Below are positions 25,701 to 33,823 of a stretch of DNA of 64,000 nt, one piece after another (within the stretch, counting starts at the first letter, position 1; the number at the start of each line of letters is the position of its first letter). The notes below the pieces were generated by a model, which saw only the letters and a program-made list of their open reading frames with translations, was not told the DNA's origin and did no database searches. Made by a program: the position numbers and the translations under genes. The DNA is taken from the NCBI GenBank assembly GCA_035448825.1, contig DAOTJS010000004.1:62001-126000 (forward strand). The letters run 5' to 3'. This DNA comes from JAGNGI01 sp035448825. GTDB taxonomy: Bacteria; Fidelibacterota; UBA2242.

Positions 25701-26167
25701 TATGGTATTATCCGATCAAAATTAAGCGGCTCTATTTTTCGGGCTATCCGCTCCAGAGCTTGCTCAATCAGTTCACTCGAATAACCTTGTGTCTCTTTAT
25801 TCAGCAACTCTCTTAACTGCAATGCATTCAGTAAATCGTCCTTGATTTCCGGCTGGTCGGCGCCTATCCGGCGTGCCAGGTGATAATCATCGTAAGCACT
25901 AATTCGATTCCGGATTATTTGGAAATAATACACAATTGGAATCGCCAGAAAAATCAGACTGAATCCAACTGTAAAAAATAAAATGTCACTGCGGACGGAA
26001 CCTTTGAAATAGCGAAAACCTTCGACGACAACAATTAAGAAAGTCACGATTATAATCAACAATAAAACTTTCAGCAGACCGACCTGTAAAACATGCCGCG
26101 CAAATTGGCGTCGCAAGTCGTTTAATTTGCGTTCGATCTGGTTATAGCTGAATTGATTATTTCTCAT
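22775..26167 (-). CDS. Very large DUF4175-type membrane protein with long coiled coil
   Basis: This 1130-residue protein has two N-terminal membrane segments (about 29-47 and 60-85) and a third near 170-187. A beta-rich part follows, then a long glutamine- and glutamate-rich coiled coil from about residue 530 to 1010, and a basic C-terminal region. This matches DUF4175 proteins of FCB-group bacteria. The coiled coil could span the periplasm. It lies between the DUF4159 gene (two-base gap) and the TPR gene (four-base overlap). The molecular role of the family is not established. Confidence 0.75.
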   Translation of the reverse strand: MRNNQFSYNQIERKLNDLRRQFARHVLQVGLLKVLLLIIIVTFLIVVVEGFRYFKGSVRSDILFFTVGFSLIFLAIPIVYYFQIIRNRISAYDDYHLARRIGADQPEIKDDLLNALQLRELLNKETQGYSSELIEQALERIARKIEPLNFDRIIPYQEVRKSLRHLAIAIFCLVICIASSPAYFKNSTERLLHPRIEYPVKLPFSIESTRASSGVLGGDSVTISFQCQGRFPQYLTLDLQYPDYTQQEILTVDDSGRSQYLIENLRSDLIYSAYYQNRSPFKPWRRIGTPPDTIRVINRPEILYVKSRFIYPEYTGLPAQTQETKSAEFNLLAGTKISLEIRINKEIKEGHLSFASGNVLNLATNGDRARGEFIVKNDDQFEIIVADEKQVTNINPIKYRLSVIPDAYPTITMLSPKNDLDLNADMVIPLGIRISDDFGFTRAAIRYRVIKKYADYQENETEITFPLAKLNITWQEVFYPWQIGELRLGPEDAVEFRVDIYDNDNISGPKKASTDWLIARFPSLNELFSSVNEQQDEIYSSSEEVLKSLETTKKVLDEISRELLKKPELKWEQKKQLEEEMKKTREAGEKITKLSEQLDDLIEKSRENQLFDAETLEKLAQVQEAFQDIMTPEMREALDKLQAAIEKMDPKEVQKALNNFKTSQEQFSQELDRLLKIFRRIQIEQNIDELVKRFADLSERQKQVADELKKTAPDDQQKLSELAQAENAIKNDTEIAQDIMKRTAADMAEFPMMPNKELQQLIDEMQAMDLPQEQSRASSAMRKGDKSQAEESAQNSQQNLQKLLERMEEFRTEFQRRNMADVMTDFRRILNKTMQLSYRQEELTEEIKNTPRQSDQIMDIAVKQSETRQNLSRLISDLIDLSGKTFGISPRIGKNLGQSANSMNAAIAYMEERDPGLAALSAENATASLNMTALELMAAMQELQKSGSASGFENYLQQLQELAGMQQGLNEETQMLGLGSPGDQGTLQQLAARQQQIRQSLEKLRDEMQGQGSTKQSGDLGGIAKDMDEVIKDLENNQVLRRTLERQQRILSRLLDAQKSLRTQDFKEERQSKTGQEIVRKSPDGLPSNLGERRTLLQENLEKALRDGYSREYENLIRRYFEELSKDSLE

Positions 26168-26169
26168 TT

Positions 26170-26937
26170 TTATTGTATCAACGAATATAAGACTATATTG
26201 GCGCCCATTTGAAGTGCCGCCTGGTGTTTTTCCTCAGGATCATTATGGACTTCCGGGTCTTCCCAGCCGTCGCCGAGATCACACTCATAAGTATAAAACA
26301 CGACCAGTCGACCTTTGTAAAATATTCCCAGTCCCTGCGGTGGCTTACCATCGTGTTCGTGGATTTTGGGCAAACCGTGGGGAAATTTATATAAAATGTT
26401 ATAAATCGGATGATCGAACGGCAATTCCACCAGGTCATTATCGGGAAAAACGCGTTTGATTTCACGCCGAAAGGATTGATCCATACCGTAATTATCATCG
26501 GCATGCAAAAAACCACCGTTTTGCAAATGCTGGCGGAGACGCAGGACTTCCTCATCGCTGAAACGCACGTTGCCATGACCATTCATATAAAGATAAGGAT
26601 AGGCAAAAAAGTCTTTGTCCATTATGCCGACCCGCACTTCGTCCGAGGCGACGTCCATATTGACATTTTCGCGGAGAAATTTCAGCAGATTGGGAATCGA
26701 ACTCGGATTGCTGTACCAATCGCCGCCACCATCATATTTCAGACGAGCAATCGTAAATTTTCCATAGAGGTTTTTGTTCTGTGCTGTAAGAGTTATGACC
26801 GCCAATAAAATAACGATCAATGTTCGACTAATTTTCTTCAATTTTCCTTCGACTTTCGCGAAAACAATCATAATAAATTTACTATACGCCTGAGCCGCTA
26901 ACAAGTTTCGACTGATAAAAACCGGTTCTTTTGACAA
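26170..26937 (-). CDS. DUF4159 family secreted or anchored protein
   Basis: The DUF4159 domain covers most of the protein, with F-T-I-A-R-L-K-Y-D-G-G-G-D-W-Y, the central L-Y-M-N-G-H-G-N-V-R-F-S, G-G-F-L-H-A-D-D-N-Y-G-M-D and a late H-E-H-D-G motif. The longest frame has 255 residues. The internal ATG at 26871 gives a more normal signal peptide (a hydrophobic run ending in L-T-A-Q), so the true start may be there. It opens the operon DUF4159-DUF4175-TPR-secreted protein. The family has no proven function; the fold is probably amidotransferase-like (inference). Confidence 0.78.
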   Translation of the reverse strand: MSKEPVFISRNLLAAQAYSKFIMIVFAKVEGKLKKISRTLIVILLAVITLTAQNKNLYGKFTIARLKYDGGGDWYSNPSSIPNLLKFLRENVNMDVASDEVRVGIMDKDFFAYPYLYMNGHGNVRFSDEEVLRLRQHLQNGGFLHADDNYGMDQSFRREIKRVFPDNDLVELPFDHPIYNILYKFPHGLPKIHEHDGKPPQGLGIFYKGRLVVFYTYECDLGDGWEDPEVHNDPEEKHQAALQMGANIVLYSLIQ

Positions 26938-26956
26938 TCCTCTTTATTTTTTCCCG

Positions 26957-28741
26957 TTGTATTGTTATTTTCTACCTGTGGCTCGATTCCTAAAATGTGT
27001 CTTAATAATTTTTATATTGACCGCCACCCTATCCGCACAATGGTATTTCAAGATCGTGGATGCTATTCACGGTCCAATCGAATATCGCACACCACTTAAA
27101 TTGACTTTATTTGAAATTAAAACCGGCTTACAGAGTTTCGGATTTGACGGTCAGCCGCTTCTATTCGATACCACCGGCATTTCCTTTGACGGCTATCAGA
27201 CTACCTGGGAACGGAGTATGAACAGTTTCGAACTGGACTTGATGAAGTTCAACTGGCTGGTTTATATTGTGCCGCAAAATTTACTCGATTTCCAAACTGG
27301 GATAGGCGCCAAATACGCCTACTCATTATCGGAACAAAAACTCCCCGCAACCTGGCCACAACGGATGCCGGGAGGCAGAGATCAACTGTTTTTATCACCC
27401 CGAATCTATGAATTCAATCTAAACCAAACGATAATATATCAATGGGCACCGAATTTTTACAATTACTTAACGGTAAGTTACGGCCAAGCCTTCGGCTCAG
27501 CCTATAAAACTCATTCTAACGACTATTTTCTCCATCAAAAAGGAAATACTTACTCTTTCGCGCTGGGATTTAAATTCCTAGGCAGTGTCGGGTATAAATT
27601 AAAAGAAGGTTACGGCATAGAAATCCGATATACGACCAGCGATTTCGGAGATTTAGATGACCCTCACAAAATTAGCCCAATTAAGAAAATTAATTTTAAT
27701 TCAGTAGGGATTTCTCTGGCATTCAATTCTAATCTCGGCGGAGGTCGGAGCCTCGGTGACGACGCCCAAGCTCTCTATCAGGCCTATGATTTTATCGCCG
27801 CTAAAGCGACCTTTGAGCAATTCATCGCCGATAATCCCCACCATCCGAGTCGTTTTAAAGCCCGCCGGATGATCAAGGAATGTGACCAGCGAATTCCTCA
27901 TCAAGAAGCATTTCTGGCGGAATTTTCCATTTTCCGTCACAATTATCCCAAAGCCGCTGAACATTTAGCGCGGGCGCAAGTAACTAAGGACACTACCCTT
28001 TTAGCGCGGATAAATCGTAATTACCAGAGAATGATCACGCAGTTCGCTGATTCGATGAATGCAATGATTACCAATAATCGCATTGATGACGCCGAGCAGT
28101 TATTAAATGAAATCGAAATGCTCGATATACCTAACAGCGACGACTTGCTCCATCGCTATCGCAGTGAGATTTACTTCCATCGTGGAGCGGTTTTTACCGA
28201 ATACGGCTATTGGGAAAAGGCCATCGAGTATTTCGATCGTGCCATTCAATACTATCCACCTATTCGGAATCGTGTCGAACCGTACCTGATTCAAATCGCT
28301 GACGGTTATATCAATGACGCTAACCTTTCCGTGGATAAGAAAAGTATCGCATTGGCATTGGAATCACTCAGTCAGGCGACTGCTCTGCGACCGGATATTC
28401 ATTATTTAACTGCTCCCCATATTCAAAGCATAGAAGCCGGCATCGAATACCTCAAACAGCAAGACGCCAAACAAAAAGTCCAGGAATCAATAAGTAAAAC
28501 TTTCAACCCTCCGCCGGAAACTCCCAAACCCGAAATCGGGATGAATTCAAACCAGATAAAAAGCCTTCTCGGGCAACCGGGTTCGCAAACTCGCTTAGAA
28601 GCCAGCGGTGGAAGGATTTATGAGTTGTGGATTTACTTATATCCGGATGGTAATGAATTACAGATTTATTTCGACAATGAAAAGGTAGTCAAAATGGAAA
28701 CTTTATCTCCGGTTGACATAATATCGGAAATGGACGAATAG
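26957..28741 (+). CDS. Secreted protein with beta-rich N-terminus, TPR repeats and C-terminal BamE-like domain
   Basis: The 594-residue frame has a signal peptide (hydrophobic run ending T-L-S-A-Q). A region to about residue 265 reads like outer-membrane barrel strands (alternating aromatic residues, S-Y-G-Q-A-F-G). TPR-type helices cover about 275-490, and a final domain (about 530-590) has G-M-N-S-N-Q-I-K-S-L-L-G-Q-P-G, the SmpA/BamE pattern. The start is uncertain: the frame opens with TTG at 26957, and a GTG at 26978 gives a cleaner signal peptide; neither has a ribosome site. It diverges from the DUF4159 operon 19 bases away. Confidence 0.65.
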   Translation: MYCYFLPVARFLKCVLIIFILTATLSAQWYFKIVDAIHGPIEYRTPLKLTLFEIKTGLQSFGFDGQPLLFDTTGISFDGYQTTWERSMNSFELDLMKFNWLVYIVPQNLLDFQTGIGAKYAYSLSEQKLPATWPQRMPGGRDQLFLSPRIYEFNLNQTIIYQWAPNFYNYLTVSYGQAFGSAYKTHSNDYFLHQKGNTYSFALGFKFLGSVGYKLKEGYGIEIRYTTSDFGDLDDPHKISPIKKINFNSVGISLAFNSNLGGGRSLGDDAQALYQAYDFIAAKATFEQFIADNPHHPSRFKARRMIKECDQRIPHQEAFLAEFSIFRHNYPKAAEHLARAQVTKDTTLLARINRNYQRMITQFADSMNAMITNNRIDDAEQLLNEIEMLDIPNSDDLLHRYRSEIYFHRGAVFTEYGYWEKAIEYFDRAIQYYPPIRNRVEPYLIQIADGYINDANLSVDKKSIALALESLSQATALRPDIHYLTAPHIQSIEAGIEYLKQQDAKQKVQESISKTFNPPPETPKPEIGMNSNQIKSLLGQPGSQTRLEASGGRIYELWIYLYPDGNELQIYFDNEKVVKMETLSPVDIISEMDE

Positions 28742-29236
28742 ATGAAGATCATTTACTCGGATGGTGCCTGTTCGGGAAATCCCGGCCGCGGCGGCTGGGC
28801 AACTCTAATTTTTAATGAAAATAAATTGCTCAAAGTCCTGGCTGGTTATCAAGAAAATACGACTAATAATCGGATGGAAATCATCGCGGCTCTCAACGGC
28901 TTGAAACAATTGCAACCCGGTGAAAACGCCATTATTTACACTGATAGCCAATACCTGCGCAACGGCATTACCACCTGGCTTTCCAGCTGGAAAAAGAAAA
29001 ATTGGAAAACCGCAAACAAGAAACCGGTCAAAAATCAGGAACTCTGGCTTGAACTGGATAAACTGAACCACCCCGGAATCACCTGGCAATACGTTCAGGG
29101 ACATAGCAATAATCTCTATAATGAAATTTGCGATTGCCTGGCACGTAAAATGATCACCAGTCAGGGTAAGGTAAGCGATTTAAACACCGAATTCGAAAAA
29201 TATTACTGGCAATTACAGAAAAAGAGAAAAGCATAA
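28742..29236 (+). CDS. rnhA: Ribonuclease HI
   Basis: This 164-residue enzyme cleaves the RNA strand of RNA-DNA hybrids. The catalytic residues are all present: D7 (Y-S-D-G-A-C-S-G-N-P-G), E46 (N-R-M-E), D68 (Y-T-D-S-Q-Y), H121 (V-Q-G-H-S) and D131 (N-E-I-C-D-C-L-A). The basic handle region W-K-K-K-N-W-K near 83-89 is retained. It starts immediately after the stop of the preceding TPR/BamE-like gene, so the two are co-transcribed. Confidence 0.95.
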   Translation: MKIIYSDGACSGNPGRGGWATLIFNENKLLKVLAGYQENTTNNRMEIIAALNGLKQLQPGENAIIYTDSQYLRNGITTWLSSWKKKNWKTANKKPVKNQELWLELDKLNHPGITWQYVQGHSNNLYNEICDCLARKMITSQGKVSDLNTEFEKYYWQLQKKRKA

Positions 29237-29258
29237 TTCCGTAACATTTAGCTTTCAA

Positions 29259-29311
29259 GATGCGCCGAAACCAAATTAGCCCCGCCTGCGGCGGGTCGGA
29301 AATTGGTTGGG
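29259..29311 (-). repeat. Dispersed imperfect palindrome, copy A
   Basis: A palindrome of about 50 bases whose outer arms pair (AACCAAATTAGCC with GGAAATTGGTT), around a GC-rich inner hairpin CCCGCC-TGC-GGCGGG. On the minus strand it matches copies B and C near 35050 and 35285, including the flank GGTTTCGG-GCATC shared with copy C. It lies 22 bases after rnhA. The rest of the gap to 29550 holds a promoter-like pair and nothing else recognised. Confidence 0.75.
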
Positions 29312-29418
29312 CTAGGCTAAATCCTGTAAATCCTGTTTATAAATACTCAACCACATAGGGGTAGTAAATTTTGCGACCATATAATCCAAAACTGGGGGGA
29401 ACTCCTGCAAGATGTTTG

Positions 29419-29447
29419 TTGACAAATAAAATAAACCGGAATAAATT
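29419..29447 (+). promoter_or_regulatory. Candidate promoter upstream of the HEPN-type gene
   Basis: A perfect TTGACA at 29419 is followed after 17 bases by TAAATT at 29442 (4 of 6). This would give a leader of about 95 bases before the ATG at 29551. It is AT-rich sequence, so chance matches are likelier than elsewhere. Confidence 0.4.
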
Positions 29448-29550
29448 TAAAATGATGAAGTTGGTAGATAAAAATAAGGTTTTAATATTAACTGGAAAAA
29501 TATGAAAGATGGACAGGGCGCCTAATATATACGTTGTACATTAAAGAAAA

Positions 29551-30489
29551 ATGTCATATAGTTATAGAATACAGATAAAATTTCCGAAAGATTTTGGACT
29601 AATATGTAATGAATCTTCCTACTACATTAATGGAAATGAAAATCTCCACCCTATTACAATAAGAAGTCTTCATGAAGATCAAAATCTCAGTGAATCCAGT
29701 GAATATGTTTTTGTAGGTGATGGGTTCGATAGTTATTCTGAGGCTGAAGAAGAAGGTAAAAGCGTATTAAATTCAATTATTCGTTCGTTTGTAAAACTAG
29801 GAATAGGTATTGATTATGGTATCAAAGGACCTTCAGCTCATATTACAGAAGATGGCCTAGAACATTTTCGAAGACAATTCTGTGTGGAGAGATTACTTGA
29901 AGGAGGATTGGGACTTAAAGTTTATAAAACATTACCTCATCCTAAATTCGCAACACCAGAAATTACCACACAAGTACATACTCCAATTGTAAAATTCGTG
30001 GATATATTAATAGAGTCAAAAAATAAATATAGAGAATTTACCGATAAGGAACTTTTATCAATTAAATTATTTAATTCATCATTTTTTGAGGAAATACCAG
30101 AGTCACGTTTTCTTTTATTAGTAATGGCAGTAGAGACCCTTATTATTTGTGAACCAAGGTCCGAAGAAGTAATCGAACATGTCAATAATATTATCAAAAT
30201 GACAAATTCTAACGATAAAATTTGTCCGGATGAAAAAAAATCAATAATAAATTCATTATCTTGGTTAAAATTAAAGTCCATTGGTCAAGCTGGTAGAGAA
30301 TTGGCTAAAGGCAAACTTGGAAATAAAAAATATTATAATCTATCTGCACCAAAATTTTTCACATACTGCTACGAAGTGCGAAGTAATTTGGTACATAGTG
30401 GCAGAAAACCCCCTGACTATAAAGAACTCGGAGAATTATCTAACGAATTAATAAAGTTCGTTTCTAATTTATTGTTTGGATGTGTATAG
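29551..30489 (+). CDS. Orphan HEPN/Apea-like protein, probable acquired gene
   Basis: The 312-residue protein has no signal peptide. Its C-terminal third looks like an Apea-type HEPN domain: a helix R-F-L-L-L-V-M-A-V-E-T-L near residues 188-199, and near the end E-V-R-S-N-L-V-H-S-G with the R-x4-H motif (R277, H282) used by many HEPN ribonucleases. The first 170 residues match nothing I recognise. Base composition is clearly more AT-rich than the neighbours, with many AAA, ATT and TTA codons. It stands alone with no visible antitoxin or defence partner. RNase or defence activity is inference. Confidence 0.6.
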   Translation: MSYSYRIQIKFPKDFGLICNESSYYINGNENLHPITIRSLHEDQNLSESSEYVFVGDGFDSYSEAEEEGKSVLNSIIRSFVKLGIGIDYGIKGPSAHITEDGLEHFRRQFCVERLLEGGLGLKVYKTLPHPKFATPEITTQVHTPIVKFVDILIESKNKYREFTDKELLSIKLFNSSFFEEIPESRFLLLVMAVETLIICEPRSEEVIEHVNNIIKMTNSNDKICPDEKKSIINSLSWLKLKSIGQAGRELAKGKLGNKKYYNLSAPKFFTYCYEVRSNLVHSGRKPPDYKELGELSNELIKFVSNLLFGCV

Positions 30490-30510
30490 TTAATCTTGTC
30501 TAATAATTAA

Positions 30511-32739
30511 TCAATTGATATTCAGAAAACGCGCCACGATCGTTTTGCGACCGCAGGAACGAAAATTCACCGTCACGCGCGCATTTTGGCCCACACCGTC
30601 AATATTGACCACCTGACCGGTGCCAAAAATTTTATGGGAAACATAAGTACCGGGCTCGATAGCTCGACCGGTCGTAGGAGTTGTCTCAGTTAAGTTCGAA
30701 GTGGTTTCCGACATTGAGATCGGATTGGTTATAACCCGCTCAAAAGTATTTTTGATCTTCCGATCAGATGAACGACTACCGGTTCGCGGTTGGCGTTTAC
30801 TGGAAATGACACTTTCCCGAAAATCACAGGTAGTCATCAATTCCGACGGGATTTCATTGAGAAACATTGATTCCGAGGAGTAGGCGACTTCACCGGCACG
30901 CAAACGCTGGTGAGAAGATGATAAAAACACCTTTTCCTTGGCGCGGGTCAATCCGACATAAAACAAGCGCCGTTCCTCTTCGAGCGCTTCATGAGTCAAA
31001 TCGCGTTCGAGCGGCAATAAGCCTTGATTTAATCCGCAGATGAAAACTACAGGAAATTCCAAACCCTTGGCCCCGTGCAAGGTCATCAGCGTTACCGCAT
31101 TCTTGGTGTCTTCCCATTCGTCAATCGAAGTCGCCAGAGTAACATTTTCGAGATAAGATTCCAGCGATGGCTTGTCGTTGGTCTGGCAAAATTCCGAAAT
31201 GTCGTTGAGCAATTCGTCGAGGTTGGCTAACCTTTCGGTGGCTTCTTCGCCTTCACTTTCTTTGTAATAGTTCCGCAAGCCGATGCTGACGATGACAACC
31301 CGCGCCCATTCCTCAAAGGACAATGAATTGCGTAACGAACGTAAATCGTTGATCTGGTTGTAAAACTTTTTGACGGATTCGATCGCCCGCGTCGCAAGAT
31401 CGAGTTCATCGGCGAACGACATAGCATCGAATAACGAAATTTTTTTAATTAAAGCCAATTCCTCAAGACGCTGAACGGTTACTTTGCTTATTCCACGCGG
31501 CGGTAGGTTGATAATTCGTTTCAAGCTTATGTCATCATGGGGATTGGATATGACGTTGAAAAACGCTAAAACGTCCTTAATTTCCTTGCGCTCGTAAAAG
31601 CGGACGCCGCCGACAATGACATACACAATGTTATTGCGTCGTAAAATCTCTTCGAGGATTCGGGTTTGGGCATTCGTTCGATAAAGGATAGCAAAGTCCT
31701 TGAAATTACGTTTGTTCTGTAAAATTTCCCGTTGAATCCAGCTGGCAATCAGAGCGGCTTCGTCGTATTCCGTCTCGGCGTCCAGCTTAACTAATAAATC
31801 GCCATCGCTTTTCTGTGACCAGAGTGTTTTGGTGGCGCGCTGTTTATTGTGGCTGACAACCGCCGAAGCGGCTTTTAGGATATTATTAGTCGAGCGATAA
31901 TTTTGTTCGAGTTTGAAAACCCTGCATTGCGGGAATATTTCATTGAAACTGAGTATGTTGCGAATGTCAGCGCCACGCCAGCTGTAGATACTCTGGTCAT
32001 CGTCACCAACTACGCAGACGTGCTGATGTTTTTTACCCAGCGCTTCGATCAAGAGAAATTGGGGACGATTGGTGTCTTGATACTCGTCAACTAAAATATA
32101 TTGATAAAGCGCCCGGTACTTTTCCAAAACCTCGGGTTTTTGCTGGAATATTTTAAGCGGCAGAATCAGCAGATCATCGAAATCTACAGCCATCGCTTTG
32201 CGTAAGGCCCCTTGATAAAGGGGATAGAGCACGGTTACAAAGCGATCGGTCATCAATCCAGGTCGAGCGCTGAAATTTTCCGGTTCGATCATATGATTTT
32301 TCAAATAGGAAATTCTACTCAGGACGTTTTTGGGACTGGTGGACTCGAGAATAATAGAACGATCATTAATGATTTTTTTGAGGAGACTGAGCTGATCCTC
32401 GGCATCGTATATTGTAAAATTCGAAGAATACCCCAGACATTCTATTTCACGTCGGAGAAGACGAGCACAAATCGAATGAAAAGTGCCGATATTGACCTGC
32501 CCCGCTTTCTTGCCAATATATTTTTCGACTCGATCACGTAGCTCGCGAGCGGCTTTATTAGTAAAGGTAACCGCCAAAATATTTTGGGGAGCAACGATTT
32601 TATTCTCGATTAAATAGGCGACTTTATGCGCCAGAACTTTGGTTTTCCCACTCCCAGCTCCGGCAAAAATTAAGCTAGGCCCGTCACAAAACTCTACCGC
32701 ACGGCATTGTTCCGGATTCAAGCCCTCAAGCGACTTCAA
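30511..32739 (-). CDS. UvrD/PcrA-type ATP-dependent 3'-5' DNA helicase
   Basis: This 742-residue superfamily 1A helicase has Walker A G-A-G-S-G-K-T-K near residues 27-34, Walker B V-D-E-Y-Q-D-T-N near 217, G-D-D-D-Q-S-I-Y-S-W-R-G-A-D near 243, Q-N-Y-R-S-T near 279, and motif VI V-G-L-T-R-A-K near 597. The last 50 residues (P-G-T-Y-V-S-H-K-I-F-G-T-G-Q-V) form the Tudor-like tail by which PcrA/UvrD bind RNA polymerase. It should act in nucleotide excision repair and clearing of replication blocks. Its start overlaps the mltG stop by four bases. Confidence 0.93.
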   Translation of the reverse strand: MKSLEGLNPEQCRAVEFCDGPSLIFAGAGSGKTKVLAHKVAYLIENKIVAPQNILAVTFTNKAARELRDRVEKYIGKKAGQVNIGTFHSICARLLRREIECLGYSSNFTIYDAEDQLSLLKKIINDRSIILESTSPKNVLSRISYLKNHMIEPENFSARPGLMTDRFVTVLYPLYQGALRKAMAVDFDDLLILPLKIFQQKPEVLEKYRALYQYILVDEYQDTNRPQFLLIEALGKKHQHVCVVGDDDQSIYSWRGADIRNILSFNEIFPQCRVFKLEQNYRSTNNILKAASAVVSHNKQRATKTLWSQKSDGDLLVKLDAETEYDEAALIASWIQREILQNKRNFKDFAILYRTNAQTRILEEILRRNNIVYVIVGGVRFYERKEIKDVLAFFNVISNPHDDISLKRIINLPPRGISKVTVQRLEELALIKKISLFDAMSFADELDLATRAIESVKKFYNQINDLRSLRNSLSFEEWARVVIVSIGLRNYYKESEGEEATERLANLDELLNDISEFCQTNDKPSLESYLENVTLATSIDEWEDTKNAVTLMTLHGAKGLEFPVVFICGLNQGLLPLERDLTHEALEEERRLFYVGLTRAKEKVFLSSSHQRLRAGEVAYSSESMFLNEIPSELMTTCDFRESVISSKRQPRTGSRSSDRKIKNTFERVITNPISMSETTSNLTETTPTTGRAIEPGTYVSHKIFGTGQVVNIDGVGQNARVTVNFRSCGRKTIVARFLNIN

Positions 32740-33821
32740 TTGATATAATCCTCATCGGCAATAAGTTTATTCTGAGCGCGAATTTTTTGCAATTTTCTTT
32801 TGGCATCTAGAAACTCTTCATAATTCGCGGTAAAAGTGTGCGTATAGGTACTATCGCCATTCGAAATCATGTAAAGATAATCGGTTTTAGCAGGGTAAAT
32901 CGCGGCTTGAATAGATTTGAAGCCAGGATTGCAGACAGGTCCTGGCGGCAAACCGTAATACCGGTAAGTATTGTAAGGCGAATCGATGTTCAGATCTTTT
33001 CTTAAAATCCGGCGTGGGCTGTCCGGAATTATATATTGAATGGTCGGGCAGGCTTCCAGACGAATCCGTTTACGCAGACGATTGTAGTAAATCGAAGCCA
33101 CGATCGGCCGCTCAAAATTAACCTGACACTCACCTTCCACTATCGAGGCTAAAGTGATAATTTGGTGCAGGGTGTAGCCGGTGCGACGAATTTCTGCTTG
33201 CACCGAATCATTGACGACTTCTTTAAAACGTTCCACCATCCGGCGGATAACATATTCCGGCGAATCACCTTCCAGTAAATCATAAGAATCAGGAAATAAA
33301 TATCCCTCCAGATTATTTGCCTCGATTCCCAAGGTATGTGTAAAATTGGAATCCATAACCTTTTTCATAAAATCGTCGGCAGGAATTCCAATCTGATTTT
33401 CGAGCAACTTAGCAATTTCACGAGCACGTAAGCCCTCGGGAATAGTAACCAGTACCATTGCGACTTCCCAATCGCTGAGAGTTTTGATCAATTCATAATA
33501 GTTGAAAGCTCTTTTTACATCAAAACGACCAGCCCGCAGTTTTCGATCCTTTCTCATCATTTTAGTAGCCATGACAAATCGTTCCGGATTATTGATAATG
33601 CCTTTTTCAGATAGAAGGGTGGCTACTTCATGGACACTGGCACCGGGCTGAATAGTAATAATCTGACTTGAATTGCTCAAATTCAGTGGAGTCATTAAAA
33701 TTGCCGAACACACAATTGCAATTAAAAATAGTAATATCATAGGTATATAAACCAACGGCTTCTTCAGTGATTGGCTAAACTTTTTACATAGACGTTTCAT
33801 ACTATCATCAATCTGGCTCAA
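32736..33821 (-). CDS. mltG: Endolytic murein transglycosylase MltG (YceG-like)
   Basis: The 361-residue protein has a cytoplasmic start, one membrane helix (about 25-46) and the periplasmic YceG domain. The catalytic glutamate lies in L-A-S-I-V-E-G-E near 224-231 (family form S-I-V-E-K-E-T). A-S-I-Y-Y-N-R-L-R-K and P-T-I-Q-Y-I-I follow, and Y-R-Y-Y-G-L-P-P-G-P-V-C-N-P-G is near 288-302, all typical. It cuts nascent glycan strands to set their length. It sits between the M50 protease and the helicase on the same strand. Confidence 0.9.
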   Translation of the reverse strand: MSQIDDSMKRLCKKFSQSLKKPLVYIPMILLFLIAIVCSAILMTPLNLSNSSQIITIQPGASVHEVATLLSEKGIINNPERFVMATKMMRKDRKLRAGRFDVKRAFNYYELIKTLSDWEVAMVLVTIPEGLRAREIAKLLENQIGIPADDFMKKVMDSNFTHTLGIEANNLEGYLFPDSYDLLEGDSPEYVIRRMVERFKEVVNDSVQAEIRRTGYTLHQIITLASIVEGECQVNFERPIVASIYYNRLRKRIRLEACPTIQYIIPDSPRRILRKDLNIDSPYNTYRYYGLPPGPVCNPGFKSIQAAIYPAKTDYLYMISNGDSTYTHTFTANYEEFLDAKRKLQKIRAQNKLIADEDYIN

Positions 33822-33823
33822 TT

